Positions 34,155 to 43,417 of a stretch of DNA of 64,000 bases are shown piece by piece (within the stretch, counting starts at the first letter, position 1; each line of letters begins with the position of its first letter). The stretch covers positions 43,881 through 107,880 of the forward strand of contig JALHNT010000025.1 of NCBI GenBank assembly GCA_022843385.1. The letters run 5' to 3'. The notes beneath the pieces were generated by a model that made no database searches, was not told the origin of the DNA, and saw nothing but the letters and a program-made list of their open reading frames with translations. The DNA is from Anaerolineae bacterium (GTDB lineage Bacteria > Chloroflexota > Anaerolineae > Aggregatilineales > Phototrophicaceae). The position numbers were made by a program, and so were the translations under genes.

Positions 34155-35620
34155 TCTTGGTTGACAATCCAGGCCAGGTCGCTGGGACGGGCGGCATAAG
34201 CCGGGTCCATCGAGAAGCGCGCCTGCCGCAGCAGCGCCAGCGTCGGCCCGCCGGCGGCATCGACCCGGTTGGCAGTGTTGGTGACCAGCGGCAGCTTACG
34301 CAGCCCGTTGAAAGCCATGTAGCGGTCGGTGGCGTTGGGGGTGCCGCCGTTCTTGTTGATGTTGCCGCTGGCGGCGGTGTCGCCGTTCAGCAGCACATGA
34401 TCGATGGCGGTCAGGATGGCCTTCATCGCCTGCTCGCGATACAGGTTCAGCACCGGCACCACCGAGTCCTCCACCAATTCGGCACTGAAACCGACGCGCA
34501 GCGCCAGCTTTTTGGCATCCAGCGTCACCTTGCCGCTGCCGATCTTGCTATCCGGGATGGGGTTGGCCGACCCCGCCAGCGTCAGATCCGCCTCGTTCTT
34601 GGTCTCCGGCACAAAGTACACCGTCGGGTCGGTGCCTTCAATCGGCACTTCAAACGGATTGCTGGGCATCTCGATGGCCGAGAACAACGGCAGGATGCTG
34701 TTCTCGATACGCGCCTTCTGCCAGATCTGGGCGCTCCACAGATCCGGCACCCAGTCGTCGCCGAAGCCGGACTGGGTGCTGTAGCTCAGTTCGTCGGCCT
34801 TGATGCCGGCCCACCCGGCCTTCTGCACCTTGTGCGCCAGGGCGTTGGAGTAGGATGAGCTGACCCCCTGGAAGTTCTTGGTCGCGCCGCGCAGCAGCAC
34901 GTAGCCGTAGAGCAGGTCGAGCGCGTCCAGGTTGTCGTAAGGGCTGGTGACGGTGATGTGGGTCTTGAGGGCTTCGTCGCGGCTGGCGACGGGCAGGCGC
35001 TTGCGCGGCGCTTCAACGGTATCGTTCAGGTTCGGCAGATCGGACATGGACAGTTCTCCTTGTATTGTGTTTTGTGTCGTCGTCGTCGCGCCGACAGAAA
35101 CGGCGGGCGACATAACCGGCTGCCCGTCGAGTTCCAGCCGTGTCATATCCAGCCCCAGCGTGGCATAAGCGCTCTTGAGGGTGTGGACATCGGTGCGGCG
35201 GGGTTCGGCGGGGGTGGGGGTCAGGCTGCCTTCGACAATCGGCCAGCGCTTGATCTCCCCCTGTGGGCTGACATCCACCAGATGCGGCAGGCTGCCCGAT
35301 GACCAGCCGAGAATGCCCTTCTCGACCAACCGCAGCACGGCGCGCACATAACGCTGGCGGGTATCCAACTGTGCTTCAGCCCAGATGCCCACGTCATCCG
35401 GGCGCAGCGTATCCATCACGCCGATGATGGCGGCCTTGAGCTGCCCATCTAGGCCGTGGTGATACAGCACCGGGCGCTGGTCATACCAATCCAGGCCCAG
35501 TTCGGTGTGGGGGGTGAAGAATTCGCCCTGTAGATCGCGCTGCTGCGGCGTCCCCCAGACGACGAGGTAGCCGCCGACGCGACCTGCGGCGGCATCGAGC
35601 AATTTGATGGCGGTGTGCAT
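34127..35620 (-). pseudogene. Prohead protease-capsid fusion, interrupted by the element
   Basis: The first 150 or so residues are an HK97-type prohead protease: GYLVVWGTPQQRDLQGEFF, catalytic His in RPVLYHHG, catalytic Ser in LGWSSGSLP. The major capsid part follows without a stop, from about residue 193 (MSDLPNLND); an internal ATG at 35047 has GGAGA upstream and could start a separate capsid product. Capsid motifs include NALAHKVQKAGW, VPDLWSAQIW and AARPSDLAWIVNQD. The native frame ends at 34157 and continues at 4844; the last nine codons and TAG are element DNA. The rejoined fusion is 610 residues. No portal or terminase is in the window. Confidence 0.9.
34155..34156. other. attR crossover (inferred dinucleotide)
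   Basis: Right junction: minus strand AACCAA-GA-CGCAATAC. To the right the capsid frame is intact; to the left it runs nine more codons in element DNA and stops at 34127. See attL for the reconstruction and the one-base ambiguity. Confidence 0.65.
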
Positions 35621-36047
35621 ATGGCCTCCAGAGAGTTGTTAGTTCCTAGTTCCGAGTTGTTAGTTGTTAGTTGTGAGCCGGATGATTCACAAAATTCGTC
35701 AAATTCGTCAAATTCACACCTGCCTTTTTTGCCTTTTGTGAATTTTGGGTGGCAGTTCTCCCCTTGTTTCGTCATCCGGTTGTCCACCGCAGAGGGGTTA
35801 TGCTTTAAGAATTAAATCGGGTAATGTTTTGGTGGACAGGCTTTCCCTATCGCCCTCACCCCAAACCCCTCTCCCACGGGGCGAGGGGCTTCAAGACCTG
35901 TTCCCGACGGCTCCCCTTCTCCCACTGGGAGAAGGGGCTGGGGGGATGAGGGCTGGAAACGGCATCAGAATCCACAAACTGTTACCCGGCTATTTTCTTA
36001 ACCAGCATGAGCCCCCAGCGGGTTCAGCCGCCGATTGACCTCCCCCG
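35621..36047. repeat. Intergenic repeats including a MITE-like unit (35787-36019)
   Basis: No gene. It holds short tandem repeats (GTTAGTTGTTAGTTGT near 35640; AAATTCGTC three times near 35694-35718) and a unit from GAGGGGTTATGC-TTTAAGAATTAAATCGGGTAA (given here in two joined parts of under 20 bases) to a partly complementary end GTTACCCGGCTATTTTCTTA at 35981-36000. Its ends match the 153-bp MITE at 50913-51065. Inside are two REP-like hairpins built from CTCCC...GGGAG. Confidence 0.6.
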
Positions 36048-36827
36048 TCACGCCACACGTGGGCGGCGCAGGGCGGCCAGTTCATCCAGCAGTGCGGCTG
36101 GGACGGGTGCGGTGGCGTCGGCCTCGCGGTAGAGCCAGTGCGCCCAGCGCAGGGTGAGCGCCTGAACGGCTGCCGGTGGCTGGTGGGTGAAGATGGGGGT
36201 GTTGAGGGCGTGGCTGGCGGCACTGCTGCCATTCACCCCGCGCTGCACCGTCAGGGTGTTGCCGCTGATGGTGGTGACGCGCAGATACTCGCTCTCGATC
36301 TTCAACAGATGCCCCACCTGAAAGCGGGGCGACTCAGCATTGGCATTGGCGGCGGCGGCGGCAGTGGCAGTCAGGCTGGTGGCAGTGGCCGTCAACGGGT
36401 TGTTCTGCACCGTGTCCAGGCTGTTCAGCCACAGCAGCGCCGGGCGGTCATGCCAGCCCCAGACGCCGCTGACGGTGATGGCCTGCGCCGGCGTGGTCAA
36501 CCAGACGAAGCTGCCGGCGATGAGCCGCAGCGCGACGAAGGGCGGTTGTGACGGCAGCGCGATCAGGCTGCTCCCGGCGATGGGTTGGCCGTCGCCGTTG
36601 GTGACGCTGGTTAGTTCCAGCAGATCATCCTCCAGCAGCAGCTCCAGCGGATGGGTGACGGTGTGCGGCAGGGCGGCCCGACGCGGGGCGAAGCGGCGTC
36701 CGGTGGCACGTTCGATGGCGCTGCTGGCGGCTTGCAAAGCGTGCAGCAGGCGGGCATCATCGGCGGTGTCGGCAGCGGCCAGGCCGAGGCGCTGGCGCAG
36801 GTGGTGCAGGGTGGCGAGGGTGTACAT
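36048..36827 (-). CDS. Phage head-tail connector-like protein
   Basis: 259 residues. The N-terminal 60 residues match gp6-type head-tail connectors (LATLHHLRQRLGL ... LLHALQAASSAIERATGRRF). An insertion-rich middle with beta strands (LLKIESEYLRVTTISGNTLTVQRGVNG, shown shortened) and a C-terminal helix (VQALTLRWAHWLYREADA) follow. It is upstream of, and in the same direction as, the protease-capsid gene. With that gene it is the only phage morphogenesis gene present, so the pair is a prophage remnant or a retained cassette. Confidence 0.72.
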   Translation of the reverse strand: MYTLATLHHLRQRLGLAAADTADDARLLHALQAASSAIERATGRRFAPRRAALPHTVTHPLELLLEDDLLELTSVTNGDGQPIAGSSLIALPSQPPFVALRLIAGSFVWLTTPAQAITVSGVWGWHDRPALLWLNSLDTVQNNPLTATATSLTATAAAAANANAESPRFQVGHLLKIESEYLRVTTISGNTLTVQRGVNGSSAASHALNTPIFTHQPPAAVQALTLRWAHWLYREADATAPVPAALLDELAALRRPRVA

Positions 36828-37341
36828 GGGAGCTCCAGGGTAGTGCTAAGTGAAAAGTGCTAAGTGAAAAGTGACGAGTAACGAGTGACGAGTGATCGGC
36901 TTCCGGTCTTCAATCTATTGACTATCGACTGATAACTATCGACTGACACCAAGCAGCGTACTCCCGTTCACGGGCTTACGGGTGAACTTTTGGTAAACTT
37001 TTTGGTACGACTTAAGGCGAGCCGTCGCTAACGATTCGACGGGAGCGGGATGGTTAAGAAGGTCGCGTGATGGTTAGAAAAGGGTTGGTAAAAATAGAGG
37101 TTGAGAGAGCGATTTTGGGGGACATCCTGATAGATAGCAGGCTGGCAGTCTGTCGGGTCACTCTGAGCAGACTGTCAGCTTACATCGTTTAAGGGGTTAT
37201 GCCTTTTATGCCCTCATCCTCCCCGCTCCTTTTCCCACAGGGAGAAGGAGAGCCGCGGGGAAAAACTTGTTTATCAGAGTCTCTGGCGAACGTGGGGTGC
37301 GGGCAAGGCCAGAGCGAAATTCGTAACGAACTTTGAGATGC
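36828..37341. other. Intergenic region with short repeats
   Basis: About 510 bp without a gene. AGTGCTAAGTGAAA occurs in tandem at 36841-36870, followed by ACGAGTGACGAGT repeats and the palindromic pair CTATCGACTGATAACTATCGACTGA near 36920-36945 (two near-identical halves). CTCCTTTTCCCACAGGGAGAAGGAG near 37227 is a REP-like hairpin. Confidence 0.5.
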
Positions 37342-37713
37342 TCAGGCCGGAAGCTCGATGCCGGCGGCGTGGATGCGGCGAATGCGTTCGACCAGAATCC
37401 GCATCACCTGAAGGGCGAAGAACGGGGTTTCCTGTACCAGAAACTGGAAACGCTTTTCGTCGATCTTGACCAACTGGCTATCGCTGCGCGCCTGAACGGT
37501 GGCGCTGCGCGGCTTGTGATCGATCAGCGCCATCTCGCCGACAATGCCACCCGCCGTGACGGTCTCGATCAGCTTGCCGTGAATGATGATGTCGATTTCG
37601 CCGGAAACCACCGCGTACATGCCGTCGCCCGCATCGCCTTCGCGAAACAGAACCTCGTCCTTGGCTACCGGGAATGTATCGGAGGCGTGGTGAAAAAGAT
37701 TAATGGTCGTCAT
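37342..37713 (-). CDS. Cyclic-nucleotide-binding domain protein
   Basis: 123 residues, a lone cNMP-binding beta-barrel. VLFREGDAGDGMYAVVSGEI is the front of the barrel and GEMALIDHKPRSATVQA is the phosphate-binding cassette with Glu and Arg in place. There is no HTH, so it is not a CRP-type regulator by itself; it probably acts as a sensor subunit for a partner protein. Monocistronic. Confidence 0.85.
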   Translation of the reverse strand: MTTINLFHHASDTFPVAKDEVLFREGDAGDGMYAVVSGEIDIIIHGKLIETVTAGGIVGEMALIDHKPRSATVQARSDSQLVKIDEKRFQFLVQETPFFALQVMRILVERIRRIHAAGIELPA

Positions 37714-38001
37714 TGTAATGTCCTTTGAGGGTGAAGTTCATTGTTTCGTTAAACATCGGATTAAATTTTAATGGATTGCAGTCGAAAAAGGGGTTAAGCG
37801 CGTGTTATGTGATGATTAAATCTACTGGAATGGATCGGTGACGCAGCAGAGAGTCTGTTGCGCTAATCTGCACTGGGGTAAAGCGTGTGGATGGCCCGGC
37901 AGAGCAATCTGGCGCGAATTGCCTGCGCGTTTTTCAAGGTCATGTTAGAATATTGAAAAGCAGCAAACCATTTTTTAATTGTGAAGCCACAAGGAGCCTG
38001 T

Positions 38002-39444
38002 ATGCGCCGCTTCATTCTTATTCTCAGCCTGCTCACCCTGGTCTTTCTGATCAGCAGCAGCGTCATGGCCCAGAACGCTGGCGAACAAACCCACATCGTC
38101 CAGCCCGGCGAAACCCTGTTCCGTATCTCGGTCCGTTATGGCGTCAGTGTCAGCGCGATTGTGCAGCGCAACAGCATCGCCAATCCCAACCTGATCTTCG
38201 CCGGTCAGCGATTGATTATTCCGGCAGGCGGTGGTGCCCCACCCCCCACAACGGCTCCGGGAAGCACGCCCCAGCCGACTCAGCCACCGGGCAATGTGAC
38301 TACCTATACGGTGCAGCGCGGCGATACACTGGGCAGCATTGCACGCCGCTTTAACACCACCATTCAGGATATTGCCACGCGCAACCGCATCACTAACCCG
38401 AACCGCATTTTTGCCGGTCAGGTACTCCAAATCAGCGGCGGTGCACTCCCTGGCCCAACGGCTGTGCCAGGTGGCAACCCCGTTCCTACCTCGTCGGCCC
38501 CGATTGCCGGTGGCTTTGAGCTGGGCGGTCATGTCTTCAGCTTTGCCTATCCGGCCCAGATGCGCGGTGCCGGCATGACCTGGGCGAAAGTCCAGATTCG
38601 CTGGGATGGCAGCGCAACCGCTGACATTGCCCGTGGCCCGATTGATGCAGCGCGCAGCAATGGCTTCAAGATTCTGCTGGGCGTCGTCGGTGTGCCGGAT
38701 CAGATCCGTGCTAACCCCACTCAGTATTATCAGAACTTCGCTAACTTCCTGGCCTCGGTGGCTTCATTGAACCCGGATGCTATCGAAGTGTGGAACGAGC
38801 CGAACATTGACCGTGAATGGCCGAGCGGCCAGATCAGCGGCGGCAATTATGCCCAGATGCTGGCAGCAGCGTATGCCGCGATCAAGCGGGTTAACTCCAA
38901 TATCCTGGTCATCAGCGGCGCCCCAGCCCCCACCGGTTTCTTCGGTGGACGCTGTGCAGCGGGCGGCTGTGACGATGACATCTTCATCCGGCAGATGCGC
39001 GATGCGGGTGCGGCCAACAACATGGACTGCGTGGGCCTGCACTATAATGAAGGCATCCTCTCACCCAGCCGCACCAGCGGCGACCCGCGCGGCAACTCCG
39101 GCCACTATTCGCGCTACTACCCGACCATGTTCAACCTGTACAGCAGCACCTTCCCGGGCAAGCCGCTGTGCTTCACTGAGTTTGGTTACCTGTCGCCGGA
39201 AGGCTACGGCCCGCTGCCCGCTGCTTTCGCCTGGGCGCAGAATGTGAGTGCGCAGGATCAGGCTGTGTGGCTGGCCGAGGCGGCCCGTCTGGCGCGTGAC
39301 AGCCGCCGCGTGCGCCTGATGATTATCTGGAATGTGGACTCAACCGATTATGGTGCCGATCCGCAGGCCGGGTTCGCCATCATCCGCCCCAACAACACCT
39401 GCAATGCCTGTGTCACGCTGGGCGCAGTGCTGGGCTCGCGGTAA
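38002..39444 (+). CDS. Secreted LysM glycoside hydrolase
   Basis: 480 residues from ATG 38002 (AAGGAG upstream). Signal peptide 1-23, two LysM domains (about 31-75 and 104-147) separated by Pro/Thr linkers, then a TIM-barrel of the GH-A clan (GH39/GH5-like). The acid/base Glu is in WNEPN (about residue 266) and the nucleophile in FTEFGY (about 393). It should bind peptidoglycan or chitin-like polymers and cleave a glycan at the cell surface; the linkage cannot be told. Followed by a strong terminator. Confidence 0.82.
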   Translation: MRRFILILSLLTLVFLISSSVMAQNAGEQTHIVQPGETLFRISVRYGVSVSAIVQRNSIANPNLIFAGQRLIIPAGGGAPPPTTAPGSTPQPTQPPGNVTTYTVQRGDTLGSIARRFNTTIQDIATRNRITNPNRIFAGQVLQISGGALPGPTAVPGGNPVPTSSAPIAGGFELGGHVFSFAYPAQMRGAGMTWAKVQIRWDGSATADIARGPIDAARSNGFKILLGVVGVPDQIRANPTQYYQNFANFLASVASLNPDAIEVWNEPNIDREWPSGQISGGNYAQMLAAAYAAIKRVNSNILVISGAPAPTGFFGGRCAAGGCDDDIFIRQMRDAGAANNMDCVGLHYNEGILSPSRTSGDPRGNSGHYSRYYPTMFNLYSSTFPGKPLCFTEFGYLSPEGYGPLPAAFAWAQNVSAQDQAVWLAEAARLARDSRRVRLMIIWNVDSTDYGADPQAGFAIIRPNNTCNACVTLGAVLGSR

Positions 39445-39467
39445 CGCAGCTCCCCGTTTGAAGATCG

Positions 39468-39496
39468 AAAAAGGGCATCACCAGGATGCCCTTTTT
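39468..39496 (+). terminator. Rho-independent terminator, bidirectional form
   Basis: AAAAAGGGCATC-ACCAG-GATGCCCTTTTT, a 12-bp perfect stem with A- and T-runs, 24 bp after the glycosidase stop and 45 bp before the end of the convergent cytochrome gene. It can serve both. Confidence 0.88.
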
Positions 39497-39540
39497 GCTT
39501 GAGGCTGTTCGACGGCTGTCTGTTATGAAATCGCGAAGCC

Positions 39541-40338
39541 TCAGCGGTTGGTGAGCATATAGGCCACCAGATCGCGGATCTGTTCCTCATCCAGGACCTG
39601 CCCAAAGGTTGCTGGCATCACATTAGCATAGCCTTCAACGACAAAAGCGGCGGGATTGACAATGCTGTTGACCAGATAGTCTGCGGCAGATTGACCGGGA
39701 ACGCGCTCAGCGGCGCGAGTCGCTATCCCGGCCATGCCTGGCCCGACGATACGCGTATCATCCCAGGCGTGACAGGTTGAGCAGGCCGGTTGACCGCCGA
39801 TGCTTTGGGTGAAGAGTGTCGCGCCTCGTTCGGCATCGCCACCGGTCAGTGCGATGGCGGCTGGCGCAGGTGGTGCGCTGCTCACCACGATGGGGCGCAC
39901 TTGTGGACGCCACCAGGGGATGGCAGCCAGGATGAGCAGGCTGGCGACAGTGAACGATCCGGCTGTCCAGCGAAACCGCGACCGATCCAGTTTGGCCTTG
40001 CGCGCCCGTGCCCACCCCAGATGGACCAGACCGATAGCGATGACCATTTGCAGCGGATGTTCCAGACCGAAAAAACGCAGCTCCCGCACCCGCATCGACG
40101 CGCCCATATCCCGCAGCGCTGCCTGGGCAATGCCGTCCGGCACGATGAAGAGCAGCACTCCCATGACAAACTGGATTGAGGCCAGCATGGCGAAAGCAGC
40201 CGCGAACCGCGACTCCCATTTGCCCCAGGTGCGCTGACGCAGCACTCCCCACCAGGCCAGGCCAAGACAGCCGATCATGGCAATGAAGATGAGCCAGCGC
40301 AGATAACTGTGAAGCAGCAGCGAAATTTCGTAGAGCAT
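39541..40338 (-). CDS. Membrane protein with C-terminal cytochrome c domain
   Basis: 265 residues. Four hydrophobic helices (about 12-33, 45-66, 92-108, 126-143), with His in HSYLRW and EHPLQM positioned as possible haem b ligands. The C-terminal 90 residues form a class I cytochrome c: haem-binding CSTCH at about 186-190 and axial Met in NVMPATFG, with the periplasmic side expected for this domain. Likely a small electron-transfer module of the respiratory membrane. Single gene, convergent with the glycosidase. Confidence 0.8.
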   Translation of the reverse strand: MLYEISLLLHSYLRWLIFIAMIGCLGLAWWGVLRQRTWGKWESRFAAAFAMLASIQFVMGVLLFIVPDGIAQAALRDMGASMRVRELRFFGLEHPLQMVIAIGLVHLGWARARKAKLDRSRFRWTAGSFTVASLLILAAIPWWRPQVRPIVVSSAPPAPAAIALTGGDAERGATLFTQSIGGQPACSTCHAWDDTRIVGPGMAGIATRAAERVPGQSAADYLVNSIVNPAAFVVEGYANVMPATFGQVLDEEQIRDLVAYMLTNR

Positions 40339-40448
40339 AGCAGCACTCAGTCTGATTGATTAGATGAGCGCCAGCATACCCGATCATGGATTGACGAATC
40401 AAAGCGCAACCCGCTACCATTGTTCAAAATGGAACAAACGATGATGAA

Positions 40449-41090
40449 GTGTCTCACAAAGTGCGGCGCATGAGCAGAAAACCCGGTGAACGTCAAACCC
40501 AGCGGATGAAAGCGGCCATCGAAGACGCCTTTCAGACTCTCCTGCGCGAGCAATCTTATGAGACGCTCACGGTGAGCGACATCACCGAACGCGCCAATGT
40601 GGGGCGCAGCACCTTTTATCGCTACTTCGAGACCAAGACCGATCTGCTGATCGCGATGCACGAAAATCTGTTCACCCGGCTGAACCTGGGTATGGCGCGG
40701 CGCGCTGAATGGTTGGCCGACACCCCACCGCCGGGGCTGGTTGATTTTCTGACCCATATGCGCCGGATGGATCAGCGCAATCCAGCCTATTACACCCTCA
40801 GCAAAGACCTGAGCTTCAGCCGCGAGATGACCCTCATCATCAGGCGCGTCACGCTGCTGCTGAACAACCAGATCGAAGCCGGGCTGCGTCAGGCCTTCGC
40901 CGATGTGGAAAGCTGCATACCGCTGCCCCTGGTCGCCCAGTCCATCGTTGGCATCTACACCTCGCTCTTTAGCTGGTGGCTGACTGAAAAATCCGATCTG
41001 ACGGCTGAACAAGCGGCAATCCATATCCACTGCCTGATCCGGGCTCTTGTCTGCCAGGCATTTCTGGTGACCCAGCCCTCGGACGCCTAA
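40449..41090 (+). CDS. TetR-family transcriptional regulator
   Basis: 213 residues from GTG 40449 (ATG 40470 is an alternative; neither has a strong ribosome site). The HTH is classical: FQTLLREQSYETLTVSDITE, RANVGRSTFYRYFETKTDLL. The C-terminal ligand-binding half is of the TetR_C group common in Bacillota/Chloroflexota. It lies directly upstream of the P450 gene in the same direction and is its likely regulator. Confidence 0.9.
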   Translation: MSHKVRRMSRKPGERQTQRMKAAIEDAFQTLLREQSYETLTVSDITERANVGRSTFYRYFETKTDLLIAMHENLFTRLNLGMARRAEWLADTPPPGLVDFLTHMRRMDQRNPAYYTLSKDLSFSREMTLIIRRVTLLLNNQIEAGLRQAFADVESCIPLPLVAQSIVGIYTSLFSWWLTEKSDLTAEQAAIHIHCLIRALVCQAFLVTQPSDA

Positions 41091-41193
41091 GCGGACACCG
41101 TCCCTGTTTTCGGCGCAACCGGTGATGGTTGTGCCAGGGCGGGGCAAAACGGTACAATCCGCTGCGCACCGATTCACCATCCATGAGCCAGCC

Positions 41194-42408
41194 ATGTTCA
41201 ACCCACTCTCGCCCGAATTTCAGCGCAATCCGTATCCGACCTATGATCAGCTTCGGGCGGAGACGCCGATCCTGTATTACGAACCCTGGGACCTCTGGTT
41301 CATCACCCGCTACGAGGATGTCCGCGCCCTGCTGCGCGACCGGCGGCTGGGACGGACGATGGATCATATCATCAGCCGCGAGGCACGGGGGCTGCCACCG
41401 ACGCCGGAGCATCTGCTGCCGTTCCGCAAGTTGAGCGATCACTCGATGTTCGACAAGGAACCGCCGGAACATACCCGGCTGCGCAGTCTGGTGCATAAAG
41501 TGTTCACGCCCAAGCGAGTCGAAAGCCTGCGCGGGCGCATCCAGCAGGTGGCCGATGGGTTGATCGATGCCCACATCCAGCGGGGCGAGATGGATCTGCT
41601 GGAAGATTTCGCCGTGCCGCTGCCGGTGACCGTCATCGCCGAGCTGCTGGGCGTGCCGGAAACTGATCGGCACCACCTGCGCCCCTGGTCGAACGATATT
41701 GTGAAGATGTACGAGCTGGATCACACGCCGGAACAGGAACAGCAGGCGATCCAGGCTTCAATTGATTTCGCCGCTTATCTGCGTCATCTGGCGGAAGCGC
41801 GGCGGCACAACCCCCAGGATGATCTCATCAGTGCGCTGGCGCTGGTGGAAGAAGCCGGCGACCGGCTGACGATGGATGAGTTGATTTCAACCTGTGTGCT
41901 GCTGCTGAACGCCGGGCATGAAGCCACTGTGAACGTGATGGGCAATGGCCTGTGGGCGTTGTTCCAGCATCCGGCGCAGATGCAGCGCTTGCTCGACCAG
42001 CCCGACCTGATCCCGACCGGCGTCGAAGAGTTGATGCGTTATGACACGCCGCTGCAATTGTTCCGCCGCTGGGCGCTGGAGGATTTCACCTATCAGGGGA
42101 TGGCTTTCAAACAGGGGATGCAGTTTGGTTTGATGTTCGGTGCGGCCAATCGCGACCCGGCGCGTTTCGCCAACCCGCATCAGTTGGATGTCGGGCGAGC
42201 GGATAACCCCCACATCTCCTTCAGCGAAGGGATACATTTCTGTCTGGGCGCGCCGCTGGCCCGCCTGGAACTTCAGGTCGCATTCGCTACCGTCCTGCGG
42301 CGGCTCATGGGTCTGCACCTGCTGGAGACGCCGGCCTATCGCGATACCTATGTCATACGCGGGCTGGATGCGCTGCGGGTGGGCTTCACTCCAAAAACCT
42401 CTGGCTAG
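41194..42408 (+). CDS. Cytochrome P450
   Basis: 404 residues from ATG 41194. I-helix AGHEAT (about 240-245), the K-helix segment EELMRYDTP, and the haem-binding loop FSEGIHFCLGAPLARLELQ with the proximal Cys at about 350. Soluble bacterial class I-type P450 (CYP107-like in general appearance), needing ferredoxin and reductase encoded elsewhere. Substrate unknown. Lies between TetR and a phosphotriesterase-like gene, suggesting a detoxification or secondary-metabolite context. Confidence 0.92.
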   Translation: MFNPLSPEFQRNPYPTYDQLRAETPILYYEPWDLWFITRYEDVRALLRDRRLGRTMDHIISREARGLPPTPEHLLPFRKLSDHSMFDKEPPEHTRLRSLVHKVFTPKRVESLRGRIQQVADGLIDAHIQRGEMDLLEDFAVPLPVTVIAELLGVPETDRHHLRPWSNDIVKMYELDHTPEQEQQAIQASIDFAAYLRHLAEARRHNPQDDLISALALVEEAGDRLTMDELISTCVLLLNAGHEATVNVMGNGLWALFQHPAQMQRLLDQPDLIPTGVEELMRYDTPLQLFRRWALEDFTYQGMAFKQGMQFGLMFGAANRDPARFANPHQLDVGRADNPHISFSEGIHFCLGAPLARLELQVAFATVLRRLMGLHLLETPAYRDTYVIRGLDALRVGFTPKTSG

Positions 42409-42490
42409 AGGCGCAATCCTCTGACCCCGCTTCCAGCGGCTGGTGCTATAATCGCGGTCATCTCTCATGCACATACAAGGTTGAGGCTTA

Positions 42491-43402
42491 ATGAGCATCA
42501 TTCGCACTGTGCGGGGTGATATTCCAGCCGACGCGCTAGGGGTCACCCATCTCCATGAACACCTGATCGGCTATTCGCTCAAACCCGAGAGCGACCCCGA
42601 TTTACGGCTGGACAGCGAAGCCGCAGCCGCATTTGAACTGACGATGTTCCGTATGGCTGGCGGGCGAGCGATGGTCGAGATGTCGCCGGCGGACTACAAT
42701 CGCAATCCCCTGGCGCTGCGGCGGCTGTCGCAGGCCACTGACATCCACATCATCTGCGTCACCGGCTTCATCAAGGGCGGGTCGGCGGATGCGTTGATCG
42801 AGGGGAAAAGCGTCGAAGAGCTGGCTGAGGTGATGATCCGCGAGGTGCAGCAGGGCATCGATGATACCGGGATACGCGCCGGGGTCATCAAGGCCGGGTC
42901 GAGCCTGAACAAAATCACGTTGAATGAAGAGAAACTGTTCCGTGCCGCTGCCCGCGCCCACCGCGAGACGGGTGCGCTGATCTCGACTCATACCGAAGCC
43001 GGGACGATGGCGCTGGAACAGGTGGCGCTGCTGCGCTCCGAGGGCGTCCCAGCCGAACGTATCCTGATCGGCCATACTGATCGCAAGCTGGATTGGGAGC
43101 TGCATCTGGCGCTGGCGCAGACCGGCGTCACGCTGGGTTATGACCAGTTCAGCAAGGAGAAATATTACCCAGACAGCCAGCGGATCGATTTCATCAGCCG
43201 CATGGTGCAGGCCGGTTATGGACAGCAGATCGCCATCTCCAGCGACCTGGCGCGGCGCTCCGACCTGACCGGGTATGGCGGTGGCCCCGGCTATACCTTC
43301 ATCCTGTGGCGCATCATCCCGTGGCTGCGCAAGCAGGGACTCAGCGACGCCACCATTCACACCCTGCTGGTCGAGACACCGCGCCGACTGCTGTCGTTCT
43401 GA
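42491..43402 (+). CDS. Phosphotriesterase-family metal hydrolase
   Basis: 303 residues. Metal ligands of the amidohydrolase/PTE fold are in place: THLHEHL (HxH), Lys in GVIKAGSS, His in STHTEAG, His in GHTDRK and Asp in ISSDLARR. The family includes lactonases as well as phosphotriesterases; sequence does not decide. It is followed after 15 bp by a fructosamine-kinase-like gene, so a joint role in handling sugar lactones or damaged sugars is conceivable. Confidence 0.88.
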   Translation: MSIIRTVRGDIPADALGVTHLHEHLIGYSLKPESDPDLRLDSEAAAAFELTMFRMAGGRAMVEMSPADYNRNPLALRRLSQATDIHIICVTGFIKGGSADALIEGKSVEELAEVMIREVQQGIDDTGIRAGVIKAGSSLNKITLNEEKLFRAAARAHRETGALISTHTEAGTMALEQVALLRSEGVPAERILIGHTDRKLDWELHLALAQTGVTLGYDQFSKEKYYPDSQRIDFISRMVQAGYGQQIAISSDLARRSDLTGYGGGPGYTFILWRIIPWLRKQGLSDATIHTLLVETPRRLLSF

Positions 43403-43417
43403 GAAGGACAGCCGGTG

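Larger units (their letters stand above)
4844..34155. mobile_element. 29.3 kb integrative element inserted in a capsid gene
   Basis: Bounded by two in-frame halves of one capsid gene. The element encodes a serine recombinase at one end, a partition ATPase with RHH-like partner, an excisionase-like HTH protein, a primase, a replication-relaxation protein and two DNA-pumping-type ATPases (HerA/VirB4-like and TraG-like), plus secreted-protein and toxin-antitoxin cargo. Much of it is visibly more AT-rich than the flanks (for example 18,000-24,800). No relaxase with HUH motifs and no mating-pair-formation genes were recognised, so self-transmission is uncertain; mobilisation or an extrachromosomal circular phase is plausible. 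Confidence 0.88.

Noticed and set aside
34006..34260. Independent small gene at the right end of the element
   Set aside because: Its first half is the antisense-like reading of capsid DNA in another frame; only the part left of 34155 makes sense, as the detached recombinase tail.
34127..35620. Encapsulin nanocompartment shell
   Set aside because: The fused prohead protease and the adjacent head-tail connector point to a phage capsid; no cargo-loading gene is seen.
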